Positions 52,501-64,000 of a stretch of 64,000 nucleotides of DNA are shown here, in pieces. The stretch is taken from assembly GCA_013365365.1 (NCBI GenBank), contig JABVXU010000078.1:109013-173012 (forward strand). The letters are read 5' to 3'. Position 1 is the stretch's first letter; each line of letters opens with the position of its first letter. The position numbers were made by a program, and so were the translations under genes. The notes beneath the pieces are model-generated. The model was not told the origin of the DNA and ran no database searches. It saw nothing but the letters and a program-made list of their open reading frames with translations. This stretch comes from Cruorifilaria tuberocauda (lineage: Eukaryota; Nematoda; Chromadorea; Rhabditida; Onchocercidae).

Positions 52501-55500
52501 AATTATGCCTTATATTTGCAATATTAATTAATACTAGAAGTTTAATTTATGCTAAAGGTTAGAATATATGCTGTGTCAGCAAAAAAAGCAATAATGAGAG
52601 AATTATTAGGGATGAACATTGTCTTTCAATTATTTTATAATAGTTGATCTAAAATATAATTAAAGAGAAAAGGAATCTGATTCAGAAATGCCAAGAGGTC
52701 ACTATAAGTTTTATCATACTTATTCCACTCTGCCTTATATATCTTACAGTAATTCATGCATTTTCCAGTAGAATTGCTAATAAATTAATTGTTATAAATT
52801 GAAAAGAAAAATTGAAAATTAATTGAAGTGCAATTTTTTGCTTTAAAATTCATTTTTATTGTTGTTTGTCTTGCCCTACAGTGAGTGTATAGAAGGCGAT
52901 AGTTGAAGCATTGAATGATAGCTATTATTGAAATATCTGGGGACTGAAGTTGCTGTAATAAGCTAATTTTCAATACCTCTAGCTGATTTACGACAAATTT
53001 CATTTTTTCCCAAATAATTTCATTAATATTCGAAACGAATGCTTAGATATCAACTGTAAATTTAAATATCCAATTACAAAGATTTGTTTAATGTAGTTGG
53101 CAGCTGAAATATTGAAATATATTGTGAAGCTTACCATTAGCAAGTATAATAGGAAGATATAGGTATGGTGTGGAGATTTTACCTGAGAGGTGGGACATCA
53201 AACACCTGCTGTCGTTGCATTCAAAGGTTAACATTTAATGGTTAGTCTTGCTGACAGAGAATGACAAACAGTAATACCTGGAGATGCCTAAGTATCTATT
53301 TAGTTACCTGTCGATCAATTTTCGCAGATGCTCTTACTCATAATTCTTGTAATTGAAGGAATTGTAGTATTAACAGTTAGTTGCAAGTAAATTTTTGAAA
53401 TTTCAGATCAGACCTTTTTCTCTTTCATTTATACTGTCATTTATCTTACATTAATTGATGGAATTTTTCATTAATTAATAAAATTATTCTATTATCTGAA
53501 ATAAAGAGAAAATCTTCCCCATTCTTTCTATCTTACTCATACAATTCAAATTTTTGGCATATATTGATTTGTCGTTGCAATTGTTTGATCGGACTGAATT
53601 GATTTGTTTACATTGCACCAACATTTCATATTGCCATGATGTCAATTGATGAAACTATATAGTTAACTAATAACTAGCTTAAAGCATGCTGCAAATCTTA
53701 GGTAAGCAAAAGTTTTTGGTGGTTAACTACTAATGATGGATTTATTCGGAGTACTGAAGAATTCACTTGCAATCAATATTAAGTGAATTCTTCAATATTC
53801 AAATATACCCCACATTCTCTATATTGTTATAATGCTTGAAAAATCGAAATTGATCTTTTTTCTGTTTTCTTCTTAAAACTCTTAAATTACAATTTATATG
53901 CAAGAATATTTTCCTTGTTTGATGCTGATATTTCGAAATTAGCAAACAGGTTGAACTGGTAGATATTGAATTTCAACAAGTGATAACTGATATGGGCTGG
54001 AATTTTCAAAATTTCTCAAAGCGGCAGAAATTATTGACTAGGAAAGAAAAAGACAAGTAGCGAAAAATTTTCGCCACACTAACCAAAATGAAATCGCCCA
54101 CAAAAAACTATTCATTTCCTATTCGGAGACGCGACATTACACCGATCACAATGTCGTCACCTCTTCATTTTCTTTCTCTCATCAATCTTCTACATTTCAA
54201 TATCTCAACTCGAAATTTTCAGATTAATAAAAAGAATATTTGCACGAATGATTCATCGATAGCTTTCAATACAATTTAGACTGTAGCTTGGATGAAAAAA
54301 AAAGCTCTTCCATTGATTTCTTTGCACTTTGAATTCGCTATTAAGATTTCAATTTCTTCTATTCTAATAGCACAAAAATTTTCTTTTGTAAATCTTTTGA
54401 AATTTCAAAAAGCTTTAAAGATTTTTCTTTTAATTAACTAATATGACAGATTTTTTTTCACTTTTTTTACAGATCTAACTGCATTAGAAATTCGATTCTT
54501 AGGTGATTTCATTACCATCATATAGACCAATGGATTTCTTTGGTTTTATTACTTGGTTTTCTATTGATACTAGCAGAACAGTAAACAAAAAAGAATTTAA
54601 CAATTACTTGTTACTTACCTTTCTTTTCAGTTCTCTTAAAAGTAATTTTACAATTATTGTAACCCATTATGATGTGTGTCATGAAAGGATAGTGAGATGA
54701 CGCGAAGGCAAGAGGGAATAGAGGGCAACACTCTCTTGGTCACCTCAATGTAATCTTGGTGACCTGTGACCTTTATTCTCTGTCTTTTTATTACATATAA
54801 TTTGATATTTACAGGAAGAGAAGGACGAATTGTGCGGTAGTCAGTGGAATACTTTATCGTCATCAACCTCAACTGCCATACCGAATACATTATTTGACTC
54901 AAGCACTGTTATTCGATCACACTCCGACCTTACTTCACTCCATACTACTGTTTCCAATCATGCTTTTGATCTGGTTAAACACGATCAGGCTTCAAATTCA
55001 TCCGTAATTAATCTCAATCAAGATTCTACTCCTAAGCTCCTCTCTTCAGATCAGCTTGTCTTGACTGATTTGTCATCACATTCAGCAATTTTACATCGAC
55101 GAACATCCAAACCTGTGTTAGCTGTTCCACATCCTACAATACCACCGCCGTCTCCACCGCAATTTTCATCGCCAAAATCTTTATTACCATTGCCACTACC
55201 GCAGTTAAAAAAAGTTTGGAGCAATATTCTTCCATCTTCACTACCATTATCATCAGCAGGAACAAAAGCGACCACGACTGAACATCTGACATTTGACATC
55301 CCAGGTGGGTACTGTTTCCTGAGAACTTGAATTCAGGAGAATTTTCACTTTACTATTCATTTTATAAGAAATGGACGAAGTATATTTGTTACAAATCGTT
55401 CAAATTTTGCATTTACCTATTATTTGTTGAATTTTTAAAATCTACTCTGTTTTTAACAATTGAAATTTGTGCAAAGGTAAACATTTCTAACTAGATTCCA

Positions 55501-58500
55501 TCCAATCATTTCTATTTGAGATTTACCGATAATCGATTCCGACGATTTCGACAACAACAGTCATATAAATCTCAAAATTTTACATAATACGCCAACAAAT
55601 ACTTCCATCCATAATTTCAATAAGATTGCTGAAAAGTGCTCCACGGTTGTAAATTAATTCATTTCATATACTTCAATTATTTATATCCATTATATCAGTT
55701 CTTTTTATAATTATAAATTTCCAACTGAATGGAATGAACATTTTCCTGGATAATATGCGTACCAGTCCAATAACTTTTTCCTACTCATTTCTCTTTATTC
55801 TCTTCATTGCTTTCTCTCTCTATTGCTTGTTAATAGCTAAAAAAAGAAAAAGAAAAATCTGTATTTCCATCTAAAATATACCAATAGAACTAATTATGTT
55901 GTTAATTCCTCTGTTTGATATGATTTCAATTAATGTTTCAAAATGAATTAAAACAAAAAAAAGCATTAGAGAGTAATATCAATCCTCACAAATCTTTTGT
56001 TACAATAAAAAAATACATAAGAGCTATCTATTAGTGTAATAGCTCAGTATGACGCATAGCATTGATGATACGATGATACATCCATACACTCATGACCAAT
56101 TCACAGGTTTCCAATATCGAATGATTCCCTATAACTTTTCTCTTTAACATTTATATACACATATAGTTCATGAAAGAGTTTAAATTGAAAATTCTCCTTA
56201 TGAAGTATGAATTTCGTCAATTATTTTTGTATTTGAAGAATTAGGAATTAAGAGAGAGGAAGTAAAATTTTATAGCAGCAATTTATTGCTTAAAAAAGCT
56301 TATACTAATAGACATAATTAATATTTTAGCGTTATAAAATTTTTTTTTGCTTTCAAATGGCTTCCTTTTTTTCTCTTTTGAGCCGTACATATATCCGAGC
56401 AAAATTTTCGTAAAATTCGCTTCCTTGCTGTTCAAAAGAAATTTGTAGTAATTTCAGTTTTTTCATATTAAAATAACATTTCATTTAGAAGAGAAAGGCT
56501 TGGAATTTACTAATGCCTGATTTATTTTTCTTTCCAGAATACAATCAACATAACACAGCAAAATAAGATGAAACGAATTACTGATATTGTGTCGCCAACT
56601 GGTAGTGCTCCTACTTTATCATTAATTGATCATTCGAACTCTCGAGACCGTGATCAAAATGAAATTGTTATTAATGGATTATTAGATATGATTTCGAAGT
56701 AAGTTTGCTGGTTATTTATCTTTAAATTTCATCTTCTTGGTTTTCTAGCTCTCATGCAGCATGCATGCAAACTATCTAATCAAGACAGTTTTGAAGTCTC
56801 GTTTATGCTTCTATAATCTGCATCAGACTCATTGCTAAACGAAAAAGCAATATTTCAGTATAGATTACTAATAACTTTACCTAAACTATCATTGAATTAT
56901 GATGTGAATTTGTTTGATAGAAAATTTATGAAGTTCTGAAAAGAAATTCATATTAAATTGATTCATTTTTCATTTTATTTCAAATATTGCGATGATACTA
57001 TTTTTCTCATTTTGTTTGACATTTTTAAACTTCATCTAAAAAATATAAATTCTATTTAAAAGATGGTTAAAAAATTTAATGAAACTCAAATTATATTTTT
57101 TCCTTACTTTTATTTTTTGAGTTAAGCAGAAATTGCTTGGTGATAAGGAAAAGTAGAATAGATGTTTTCAACAAATTTAGATGGCGGAATCAGAAAAAGA
57201 AAGGTTAATTGAATGCTTTTGATTTTCTGTTAATCTTTATCATCTGAAAATTTATTTTATTTAATGAACGCTCTTGAAATTTGACACTCTTTACTTGTTT
57301 GTAAAAATTAATTTTGAATGTAAATAACTAATTTTAATTGGTTATTGGGATCTTAAAATTTTGTCGAATTACTGTTGCTTTGTAAATTCGCTAAATTTTC
57401 GACGAAACTTTTTGACAAATGTCAAGCGTCAATGCGATATTGATATTTTCAAATTACTAATGTTCAGATAGTATTTTACTAGTAGAGAAACTATAAATTT
57501 CCGAAAATTTTTTGATCTAAGTTTTGGATTTTTGCAGTGAAGAAACGTGCTCGTTGAATTCGACTTCCATATCTATCAATCATTCACGCGATTCGGTGCT
57601 TGACTTCTCAATCTGTTCCAATCCGATTGATGAAGCTGCAATCATGGAAGAACAACTTGCTGCATCTGGGTGGGTTGACAAGTTTTAATTTTACTTATTT
57701 TATTTAATTAATTATTTTCATTCGTACTAAATTCACTTCTTGTGACGGTGAACGGTCAGTTACTATGCATCTTCCAAGGAATTATAGCAATATTCATGAT
57801 AAGTTTCGTGATAAGAAGAAATATGCAAAAATAATAGTTCTCAGGATTTAAAAGAAGCTCTCGAAATTGAACCCTCAGAAAATAAGTGAATTCGGATTAG
57901 CTTATATTGTAAACAACTCTGCTTCGTTTATAATACGAATGTATCATTTCAAAACTATTTAAAATTTAACAAATCATTTGTCAAAAAGTATATATACATA
58001 TATATCTGGAAAAATTTCCGGTTTCTCGCTTTTTGCCTATCATGATTCGGTCAAACAAGAGAAACGTCAGACATTATTATGCAACAATATCTTCGTTATC
58101 ATATCGGAATATTGCAAAATCAATGTCTTGTCACTGTACATGTCAAATTTCTATCCTAACTTTACCGAAGAAGGAGAAATATTGAATATATATCATAAGA
58201 AACTATTCTGAATAATTTTATTCACTCATTCAACATTTAATGAGTTGCCATATCGAAAAGTCAAGAATCGCATGCTTATCAAAAGAATGAGATATACGAG
58301 GAAATAAAATGTACTGTATTCATGTTTGATATGTGCTGTGTATACTTGATTAATAGATTTTATAATATTTAATATGTATAATAATAGCAATGATATGATG
58401 GTTGTAAGTTTTTCATTTCAAAACTTTGCAATGGTCATTATTAGTGTTGGTCAGACACGTTCATCTCACAGCTATTGTTTGCACATGTAAAAGGATGAAT

Positions 58501-60518
58501 TGCAGGGAACTGAACGATGATGTTCCTCGGACATCCAAGGACACTGGACATATGTTAACGAACCATCCAAGGACAATATTTACCAATGCTACTGCAGTTG
58601 CCTCGACAACCGACAACAATTATGGACCGGTGTCACCAGTCTTATCCTCCGTGATTGCAGCCTCTCTTCTACCTCTCTCATTTAATGAACCACCCATTGC
58701 TAGTCTCGAAGATTTAACTAACGGTGAACAGAGTAACGATATCACGTCTGCAAGAGGTAATCTTGCAGCAGTATCAGCAACAACTGCTAACCGTGACGGA
58801 ATCAGAAGGAGTCACCTCAAAGGTTATTTTCTAGATAGGTTAAACTTAATGAATTGTTAGATAACTACGAAGTTTAAATTCTTCTTCCAGGCTTTTGTAG
58901 CATAATGGTTTGTTCAAAAATTAAATTAACTGATGAGCTGTTCTGAGGATATGTTGTCCTTGGCATTTCTTTTTAATCTATCCTTTTTAGCTCCTATCTG
59001 CAATCATTCCAAGTCGATTATGCTAGATTTATAAGAGAATACTAAGTATGAAATGAAATCTCTAATCCGGGATGAATAGGCTTTTTGCTTCTTGCGGATG
59101 CAAAATTGCATTGCAGAGGGAAGAAAAACAGGTCGAGGACGTATTGGGCAAGAAGATGGTAATGGCAAGGATTGTGACAATGACGGTGACGACGACGACA
59201 ACGACGTCAATGGTGGAAACGATTATCGGCAAACATCAGCAGCGTCAGCAACAATAAAACGCTACATCATACGCTCAGGCTGGTTCTTTCCACATTACCA
59301 ACACTTCTCCTCCTTCTCAACCTCCTGCTGATCGTATCAGTCGCTTAACTCTAATGGAATCTCATTTTTCCACTAATTTTTCCCCCTATGTTCTGACCAC
59401 TTAAGGATTCGCGTGTAATCGGTCCATTCTATTCGCATTTTTCATTTACTCTGAAATATATGTAAGTTCTCACTGCAATTGATTTTTCTAAATCAAGTAA
59501 AAAAGTATTTATTTCGAAAGTTATTTTTTAAAGACTTTGGAAATTCGTTTCAGTTTGGATTGACACGTGTTGATAACAAGAAATTAATATTTGCTATCAC
59601 AATAAAAAATTAGTAATAACTAACTATAATTCCGCTTATAGACACCAACAATTTTATTATCAGTGTATTCATTACGTTGTGCTAATACGACGAATTCTAG
59701 TGCATTTTGGCATCATTAATTAGTTGAATCTGTGCAACCTCAGCTTTTTGAGACTAGAAAATGTGAGAAGTGAAAGGAACAGATTCCTTTGTGGTACTCT
59801 TTGAATTAGCCAGCAGAACAAGTTCTATAATCTGAAACGTTCTCTAAGTTAAATTTGTTTTCCAGTCCAAAGCGACATTACTTTGAAGAAGAAACAGAGT
59901 GGCACATTTGTCCTGTGCAATATTCCTGATATGAAAATTTTAGAAGACCAAATAGAGAGAAAGTTCCATTTATTTTGGTAGTGAAATGGTGCACTACGAA
60001 GAGCTAATTAATAAATTCTTTGAAATATGCAAACAGGAAGAAGGCATTTACTTTTATTTATTTATTTTGCAAATTTATTTGTTTTACGAATCTTAGACTG
60101 CTTTTAAAACGAGAAATGAGAAATTAGTCTATATTTTGAGAGAAGAAAAAGTCCTTGAAAATATGGAAGAGATGTGAAGTGTTTCACTTCTTTCTTCTCT
60201 CATATTTACAGTCACAATTATCTACCATTTATTGATAAGAATATTTTGAAATGCTTTCAGTAATGTTTCATATCATATTTCCTTCTCATTAATCAATCTT
60301 TCATCTCTTGGATTTTAATTTCTCAATCGTTAAAATAACTTAGCTTAATGTCATTTTTAAAAATGAGAATATCGAATGGAGTTTAAAAAGGAATTTTGAT
60401 GATTTCATATCAAAAGAAATGAAAGCTTATTTCAGGAATGTCAAGTCCGCCATCAGAACCACCACCACCGCCACCACCACAACCATCGAGAACCTCGTCT
60501 GAGTTATCATCACTACGA
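46537..60518 (+). CDS. Unnamed N-terminally membrane-anchored, Ser/Thr/Pro-rich protein (partial)
   Basis: I do not recognise this gene. Exons supported by splice sites and phase: 46537-46636 (or 46639), 47031-47113, 51715-52071, 54815-55304, 56538-56698, 57538-57669, 58506-58822, 59117-59158 and 60436-60518. The product so far is close to 590 aa with no stop. It begins MSTSERPPMLTRSTVHRQQR, is basic and Ser-rich, then has one hydrophobic segment formed by joining exons 2 and 3 (INVIIAAFTALLLAWRLFL, about residues 52-70). The rest is polar and low in complexity: EALKGLLSADSISEDRLAL, SNQRRIEYFLGYSKSTDK, proline blocks (PTIPPPSPPQFSSPKS), DRDQNEIVINGLLDMIS, and EPPPPPPPQPSRTSSELSS in the last exon. 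The exon 4 to exon 5 join fails by phase (1 into 0), so a small exon is missing or two transcripts meet there. Exons 5-9 agree with each other. The short exon at 59117 is the weakest. A single-pass scaffold on ER or outer mitochondrial membrane is one guess. More exons probably lie beyond the window. Confidence 0.6.
47114..51714 (+). other. Long intron of the unnamed anchored-protein gene
   Basis: 4.6 kb between the exon ending in AAFT and the exon starting ALLLAW. It is AT-rich; open frames inside it (for example near 50060 and 51000) translate to Phe/Ile/Ser-rich strings typical of noncoding AT-rich DNA. No nested gene is supported. Confidence 0.45.
53755..53794. repeat. 14-bp perfect inverted repeat with 12-nt loop
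   Basis: TGAAGAATTCACTT at 53755-53768 and its exact complement at 53781-53794, in the intron between exons 3 and 4 of the unnamed gene. It may be incidental, or a small hairpin. Confidence 0.75.
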
Positions 60519-63500
60519 GTAAGTTTTTTAATTATGTTAATTGAACTACATTGAATCGATTTTCATATAAAATATTAGTCTTTGATAAATATATTATTTT
60601 ATCATCCTCAATCTTCATTCACTTAGATGCTTGGTAGTGTTTGAATTTAATTCAGTTTTCAAGCAATTTTTAATTGTAACAGATGTGGATATTTGCATTG
60701 TTTATTGAAGAGCTATAATGGGAAGTTGAAGTTTGTTCTGTCTAATCGAAATTCATCATTTTATATCATACCCCTTTCTTGTTTTTTACCTAAAAAATAT
60801 AATTTCGAGGTATAAATCAAATAATCTTCCCACTCTTCTATCCCAATAAATTCATTACATTAATTTTACTTATCTCTTTTTAATTCATTTAACACTTTCT
60901 TCCTATTTTCTTCCACCAATAATAATTTCAGTGTTTATTTTTTTGTTTGTAATCACTGAAGTGCCACGATATTTGGGAACAGTTTAATATATCATATCAT
61001 GAACGTTAAAAATTTTTGCTAATTCACTTGAATTTTATTAAAAAATTGTCTAGATTAGATGAGAGATGCTAAAATCATATTGTGTTTTGTATTGTAATAA
61101 TTAAGGAATCATTCAATCAAACACGTTAAAATTCATGTTGCTACCATTTTGTTGATCAGCGGCTACGGATTTATGAGGCGAAGTTTGAAAGGAAATGATA
61201 AGAGGACTGTTTATTAAAATGACTTCAGTATGACATATATGTCACTTAACATGTCTTTTGATTTCAATAAAAATAAACACTTTGATCACATAGGAGACTA
61301 CGGTGCAAGATCAATAATGAAACTACTGACCTCACAACTTCAGAGAGTAATTATCTATGATTCTCAATATCAAGAATAGCTAATTGTTTTTAATAATCTT
61401 TATCAATTATTGTTTACATTTGTATGCTATATTTTTCTGGTTTATACATTGTAACGGTCAGCATCCAGATTCTTATTAAAATACTGATATAACTATAACT
61501 TTTATGGTAAAATCTTTCAATTCTTCAAAAAATTTTCAAAAAAAAATTTTTTTGTTCGTTATTCTTCTATGAATAGCACTAATAACGTTGTTATCAGAAA
61601 TATTCGGTTGTGCTTGATGAATAGAAATCATAAAAATATTTGAATCATTGATTCATCGTTTCACTTTTCACTTTCAAATCTTTCATTCATTGCTTTTCTT
61701 TTTCTTCCCCTTTCTTTTTTCGCATTGACAGGTCTTTTTTCCTTTAATTCTTTCTAGTTTCTCTTCTAGCAATTGCATATTTCAAAGTGAATCTTTCAAA
61801 TTTCTCTTGCTAATGTTTTTTGCAATTTAAAATAAATGAATTTACACACCTTTTATTGATTTCTTTCGAAAAGGATGTGAATTATAATTTTTTTTTTCAA
61901 TACTTATTTTAGCTTTAAATTCCCACCTATTTCGAGAATCCCTTTCTATTATGCTAAAAATCCATCTGGACACTTCTCTGAAATAAATATAAATGGATAA
62001 TGAGGAAAAAGAATGAACATACTTTTCACTTAGACAAAGCGATAACTTTTCACAATTGCCTTTTAGGAACGATGCCTAAAAAAAGCTTATTGATCAATTG
62101 CCAGACATTTAAAGTACAGAGTTCATACTTTTATTAAAGAATTTTGCAACTCTTGCTATTTCATTTATTCAATGCATATCCAATCAGCCAGCCATATTTC
62201 ATTAAATTATTATATTACGTCAAATTACATTAAGACTGCTTTTGTGTTTGAGAAATACGTTGATTATTTAATGAATTGAATGAAATCTTTTCTTATCATT
62301 TTGATTGAAAAAATAATTTGAGATATGTCCGGTAGTGGAATTTCGCTCAATCAAAATTGCCTATGAATTACTTGTAAGGAATGATTTTTCTTTAATTAAT
62401 AAGTTATGGATAACTGCGATATGTGACGGGATATGTTATCGGTAATCAGTGTTTTATTATCCTTGTTTGAGAATTATGGTGTATAATAATTGAATTTCGT
62501 CGATTTCTAGTCATTAAGTCTCTAGTCTCAAAAATTAGTCGCTTAACTTTTTAAAAAATTGAATCTAAGAATTTCTTATTTCAATACTTTTGCGAGCAAA
62601 TTCAAAATTAAAAAATCATGAAAAAAACTAGTTTATTTTAGGAAAATTGTTCACTTCACATCAAGAGATTTTAATATTAAGTAACTATTCTAAGTAATAA
62701 GTTTTCGAATCTTTACTAAAATTTATGCAAATTTGTATCAGGTGAATAGTGCTGTTAAGTTAGTCTCATATTTTTTAAATCATATATCATACTATTTAAC
62801 TTTTCAGAGAGAAATTCTGAAATCGTTCCTTCATCTTCATAAAGACTACATTGAATTCTTACATGAAATTGTTTTCATTTTTGTCATTTCATTGAAATTT
62901 ACAAGAAATTCCAAAATTTTCTCTGACGATTAATTTATGGAAGCTATTGATGCATTGCAAAGCGCTTCACAAACAACTTTTAGCATTGGTAATCATTGAT
63001 GATATTGCTTATTTCTGTTTGCATAAAACGAATTCCTACTGCTAATGGCCTTTTTATTATTACCAAATCAGTTGTATTATTGAACATTTTTAATCATATC
63101 ATCTGAGCTCGATGCTATACTTAATTTATAATTTTCTGAGCTATATATATGACATTGCAAAACAATCTTTGATCAGCTCACGTATAACTCTGCCATGTTA
63201 TATTATTAGTGATCAGATATTTCGACATAAAATATTTTACTACATCATAAATGAGTTAAGAGGATAAGGCTATATTTTGATTATCCAACATCTACGGTTT
63301 TAATCATTTCCATATCAGTAATAAATACATAGAAACTGACTGATATTGACTTCTTGAATGTCATCAGCTGATTTGCAGATACGCATTATATATAATAATG
63401 GCAAATCATTTTTGATTGCTTATTTCAAATATATTAAACTAATGCTATTTTATTTTAAATTAGCAGTTAATTTATTTAATACAATAACTTTTATCATAAT

Positions 63501-64000
63501 TCTGGAGTATAATTAATCGCAAAATCATATACCAAAATAGTAATTCTTCCTAGAGTATAAATAAGTTAGCTATTGAACGTTGAACATTATCAAATTTACA
63601 ATAAGGAACTAATTAATGAGTCTTACTAAATTTTTAATCTTTTGTTTTGTTAATTCTAGAAAGCAACTGTTAACATTTGAAAGAAATGAATAAAATTTAA
63701 ACTGGACTTGTTGCACTACTAAACTTATTTTTGGAAAATTTAATTTTGCGAATCACAGAAAAGCCCCTTTTTCGTCTTTCTTTTTTGACATTAAAGTTTT
63801 TGTATTCTGGTCTACTGTTTATTACTGTCGTGGAAAGGATATCTTCATGGCTATTTTCAGGTTATCATTTAATGGAAGACAAGAGGCATATCTTTGCGAT
63901 CAGTCTCTATTCATAATTGTCACACAATAATGAAGGAATAGAAAATTCCTTCATTTTAGGAATTTCTTTCTTTCTCATAGACACACACACACACACACAC
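60519..64000 (+). other. Right end: probable intron of the unnamed gene
   Basis: 3.5 kb of AT-rich sequence after the last supported exon, whose donor (CGA|GTAAGT) is good. A segment after TTTTCAG at about 62808 reads in an open frame (REILKSFLHLHKDYIEFLHE), but it lacks a convincing donor and I do not call it. The window ends in an AC repeat. Confidence 0.45.
63981..64000. repeat. AC dinucleotide microsatellite, cut by the window edge
   Basis: Ten AC units run to the last base, so the true length is unknown. Confidence 0.85.

Noticed and set aside
59072..59260. Alternative frame through the GAC/ACG repeat region (QREEKQVEDVLGKK)
   Set aside because: Its phase does not fit the exon before it, whereas the phase-1 reading joins both neighbours; the Asp-rich continuation past 59158 is most likely intron.
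62805..62935. Possible coding exon REILKSFLHLHKDYIEFLHE after TTTTCAG
   Set aside because: There is no convincing donor, the composition is like noncoding AT-rich DNA, and no family resemblance was seen. The phase is compatible, so it stays possible.

Overview
This is a eukaryotic, AT-rich window with many small introns. It most likely comes from a parasitic nematode, probably filarial or another spirurid. The evidence is a cluster of nematode-type lipid-binding proteins resembling Ascaris As-p18, strong 3' splice acceptors 0-55 nt before most start codons (as expected for spliced-leader trans-splicing), and conserved genes cut into exons of 40-500 nt. Genus is inference. All exon models were built by hand from splice signals, reading phase and recalled family sequences; no search was run.

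Layout. 0.4-8.2 kb: three tandem minus-strand fatty-acid-binding protein genes, here called A, B and C, each with four exons at matching positions. 9.2-16.2 kb: plus-strand importin-7/8, 21 exons and 1048 aa. 17.2-32.2 kb: four consecutive minus-strand housekeeping genes, transcribed in the order SF3A2 (U2 snRNP), a LAMP-type lysosomal membrane protein, PNPT1 (mitochondrial PNPase) and PPP4R2 (protein phosphatase 4 regulatory subunit). They are spaced 1.1-1.4 kb apart. 33.6-37.3 kb: plus-strand DNAJC3/p58IPK ER co-chaperone. 39.5-43.5 kb: minus-strand glycerol kinase 5-like FGGY kinase. 46.5 kb to the right edge: one large plus-strand gene that I could not name, with an N-terminal membrane anchor followed by Ser/Thr/Pro-rich sequence; it is probably incomplete.

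The genes do not form one pathway. The window is a conserved gene neighbourhood plus one paralogous family. The most distinctive signals are: (i) divergence inside the lipid-binding cluster, where copy A has lost the usual ligand-binding Arg; (ii) three introns that appear to use GC-AG instead of GT-AG splice sites, two of them with the same donor hexamer in the lipid-binding cluster; (iii) the unnamed anchored, disordered protein at 46.5-60.5 kb; (iv) trans-splice-like acceptors abutting start codons; and (v) two long hairpins. I found no transposon ORFs, rRNA, tRNA or CRISPR.
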